Source: a virus. Taken from it: a DNA stretch of 48,990 bases. Location: positions 1 to 48,990 of IMG/VR virus record IMGVR_UViG_3300007345_000064; one strand, given 5' to 3'. The notes beneath the pieces are model-generated. The model ran no database searches and was not told where the DNA came from. It saw nothing but the letters and a program-made list of their open reading frames with translations. Positions 47,678 through 48,990 of the stretch are shown here, in pieces. Numbering within the stretch: the first letter of the stretch is position 1; each line of letters opens with the position of its first letter. Both the position numbers and the translations under genes were made by a program.

Positions 47678-48538
47678 CTAGAAGATGCTGTAGTGCGCGT
47701 TGATGTCGGCTTCGATGGTGGCGCGGTTGGCGGATTGATCAGACTGATAAAGAAGAAGTTCTGCATAGCGCCCGTTTAAGAATGAGAATTGATTTAGATC
47801 GCCTCTAGCCCCTATCCTCGCAGTCGTGCCAGCGGCACCAATTAACCCTGGATTGGCCACAGAAGAAACATTGCTCCCATTGAGCCAGTAGCTGTTAGAT
47901 GACGAGTCAAACCAATTTGAGGCCAGACTTAATGTCGTTGGCGCTGCGTTAAATCGAGTTGCAAGAGCACCACCCTGCCAGCTAGTGCTCTTCATGTGAA
48001 AGTCGCTAGTACCACTTTCACGCATAATCTGGAATGAATAAATGCCAGCTAAAACATCAAAGAACCTAGTATTGATGGACCCCCCCGAATAAGCTAGATC
48101 GCTAAAAACAGAAAAAGCGAACAGTTGAGTATTGCTAGAAAGCGTTGGAAGGTCAAGAACATCATCGCTGCCGTCAAAAGACATGCTTGCTCTTGTTCCG
48201 CTCAGTACAACTGAGCCAGCATTAACGATGCTGGGTTGACTTGTTGTGGTTGCTTGAACGGCGTGTCTCCCATTTCCGCTTTGGTCATACCACGTCCGCA
48301 CGAAGCCGTTATTCCCCGCGCCCACCCACGCGGCCAGCGTGCCGTTACTAACTTGGGTGGCGGTGAAGTCCTGTTCGGCATCGTCGTTATCGCGGCGAAC
48401 GCGGACGACATTGGTCACGCCAGTGCGCAGTTGACGCAGGCTGTATGCAGCGGCAGCGCCGGGATAATCGTCAAGCAGTAGCGCTGGAGCAGCCGCCAAG
48501 CCGCCGAGGAACGCCGGGTCAAACAGTCCAAGGGTCAT
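47678..48538 (-). CDS. Tail or adhesin protein with LamG/ConA-like lectin fold
   Basis: 286 residues. AAAAYSLRQLRTGVTNVVRV RRDNDDAEQDFTATQV, then VRTWYDQSGNGRHAVQAT: the WYDQSGN block and the beta-sandwich following it (SMSFDGSDDVLDLPTLSSNT) are typical of laminin-G-like phage tail fibre or appendage proteins. Probably binds host polysaccharide. More G+C-rich than its neighbours, as often seen for host-range genes. Confidence 0.82.
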   Translation of the reverse strand: MTLGLFDPAFLGGLAAAPALLLDDYPGAAAAYSLRQLRTGVTNVVRVRRDNDDAEQDFTATQVSNGTLAAWVGAGNNGFVRTWYDQSGNGRHAVQATTTSQPSIVNAGSVVLSGTRASMSFDGSDDVLDLPTLSSNTQLFAFSVFSDLAYSGGSINTRFFDVLAGIYSFQIMRESGTSDFHMKSTSWQGGALATRFNAAPTTLSLASNWFDSSSNSYWLNGSNVSSVANPGLIGAAGTTARIGARGDLNQFSFLNGRYAELLLYQSDQSANRATIEADINAHYSIF

Positions 48539-48990
48539 ACCAGCTCCTCCTCTGTGCCACCGAGCGCGGCAACAAACTGCTCAGGCAGGTCATGCGCCAC
48601 AGCCAGTGCCTGGATCCCGGCGATCAACTCAGGGCTGATCAAGCCAGCGCCACTGGCCACACGCCAAGCATTCAAGAAGATCCTGCTGTCACCATCGGCA
48701 GCCTTGCCCAGGCCGATACCCAGCGCCAGCGCTAAGCGGGGACTCACCTGCTCGGCAGCCACCAGGAGCTGATCTACCTCCGGCGGCAAGGCATCGTTGA
48801 ACTCAATCCAGCGGGGCGGGTGCGTCGCCCGGTAGTACGCCTGTTTCTCAGCCTCGGTCAGTTCAACGATCTCCCACTGCTGCAGCCACTGGCCGTCTTG
48901 CTCGACAGGCTGCGCTTCAATCACCTTGTGTGTGGCCGGATCGAACTCAGGGCGATCCTGCTCGATCACGCGGAACACGTCGTAGTGCGC
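48535..48990 (-). CDS. Tail-associated protein, partial (runs off window)
   Basis: FRVIEQDRPEFDPATHKVIE, EKQAYYRATHPPRWIEFNDA, then an Ala/Leu-rich helical half. A GTG at 48978 is possible, but the frame stays open (AHYDVFRV) to the window edge. Four-base overlap with the lectin-like gene suggests a tail or chaperone partner. 5' end missing. Confidence 0.7.
   Translation of the reverse strand, partial: AHYDVFRVIEQDRPEFDPATHKVIEAQPVEQDGQWLQQWEIVELTEAEKQAYYRATHPPRWIEFNDALPPEVDQLLVAAEQVSPRLALALGIGLGKAADGDSRIFLNAWRVASGAGLISPELIAGIQALAVAHDLPEQFVAALGGTEEELV

Noticed and set aside
1-48990. CRISPR array
   Set aside because: No regularly spaced identical repeats seen; the leader repeats are spaced by whole genes.
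1-48990. Integrase, attachment site or insertion sequence
   Set aside because: No recombinase, transposase or terminal inverted repeats recognised; the single tRNA is intact with no nearby duplicate of its 3' end seen.

Overview
The window looks like about 49 kb of a tailed double-stranded DNA bacteriophage genome, most likely a phage of a picocyanobacterium (Synechococcus/Cyanobium type). The phage assignment rests on a large terminase (6303-7823, minus), a portal-like protein (470-2707, minus), a family A DNA polymerase (32499-34394), a D5/P4-type primase-helicase (41600-44353), ThyX, a dCMP deaminase, HNH endonucleases and dozens of tightly packed small genes. The cyanobacterial host is an inference. 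It rests on an NblA-like ORF (38900-39142, minus), UUC-loop GC hairpins after stop codons, and early genes that lack Shine-Dalgarno sequences. No photosystem gene was seen.

Layout. 1-7.8 kb (minus): terminator, an overprinted low-complexity protein, portal, small virion/unknown genes, two glycosyltransferases and terminase. 7.9-10.1 kb (plus): a GT4 glycosyltransferase and a GH130-like beta-propeller. 10.1-14.8 kb (minus): a HTH regulator followed by Ala/Gln/Gly-rich probable structural or ejection proteins, a Cys-cluster protein and a GT2-like enzyme. 14.9-19.6 kb: two methyltransferases and an exostosin-like transferase on plus; dCMP deaminase, small genes and one tRNA on minus. 19.6-21.1 kb: a tiny basic peptide gene, a terminator, a promoter, an alternating purine-pyrimidine tract and a roughly 0.75 kb non-coding block able to fold into many nested helices. 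I read this block as a giant ornate RNA, possibly GOLLD-like. 21.2-26.8 kb (plus): about 16 small probable early genes, several preceded by a repeated CTGTAACTAAC leader. 26.8-31.6 kb: a large helical protein, a MoxR AAA+ ATPase, a VWA-domain protein and satellites. 31.6-44.9 kb: replication and recombination genes (polymerase, tandem-OB candidate ssDNA-binding protein, RecB/Cas4-like nuclease, primase-helicase), a repeat protein with a one-repeat relative next door, and HNH genes. 45-49 kb (minus): ThyX, small genes, an HNH gene, a lectin-like tail protein and a gene running off the window.

How it fits together. Replication and nucleotide genes (polymerase, primase-helicase, nuclease, ThyX, dCMP deaminase) make DNA. 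Terminase and portal package it. A large glycan set (four glycosyltransferases, an exostosin-like enzyme, a GH130-like protein, FkbM and a second methyltransferase) probably alters virion or host-surface glycans. Transcription appears modular: recurring extended -10 sites (TGC-TANNNT) and a TATACTGACA site lie next to hairpin terminators.

Most interesting signals: (1) the structured RNA, one strand of whose 23-bp helix is complementary to the leader repeat of the downstream genes; (2) a strand-biased octamer CCACGC(G/T)G, counted by eye at about 30 on the plus strand against 6 on the minus, independent of gene direction; (3) the MoxR-VWA module; (4) a 506-bp two-frame overlap of the portal gene with the next gene. 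All counts and pairings were made by eye from this one sequence.
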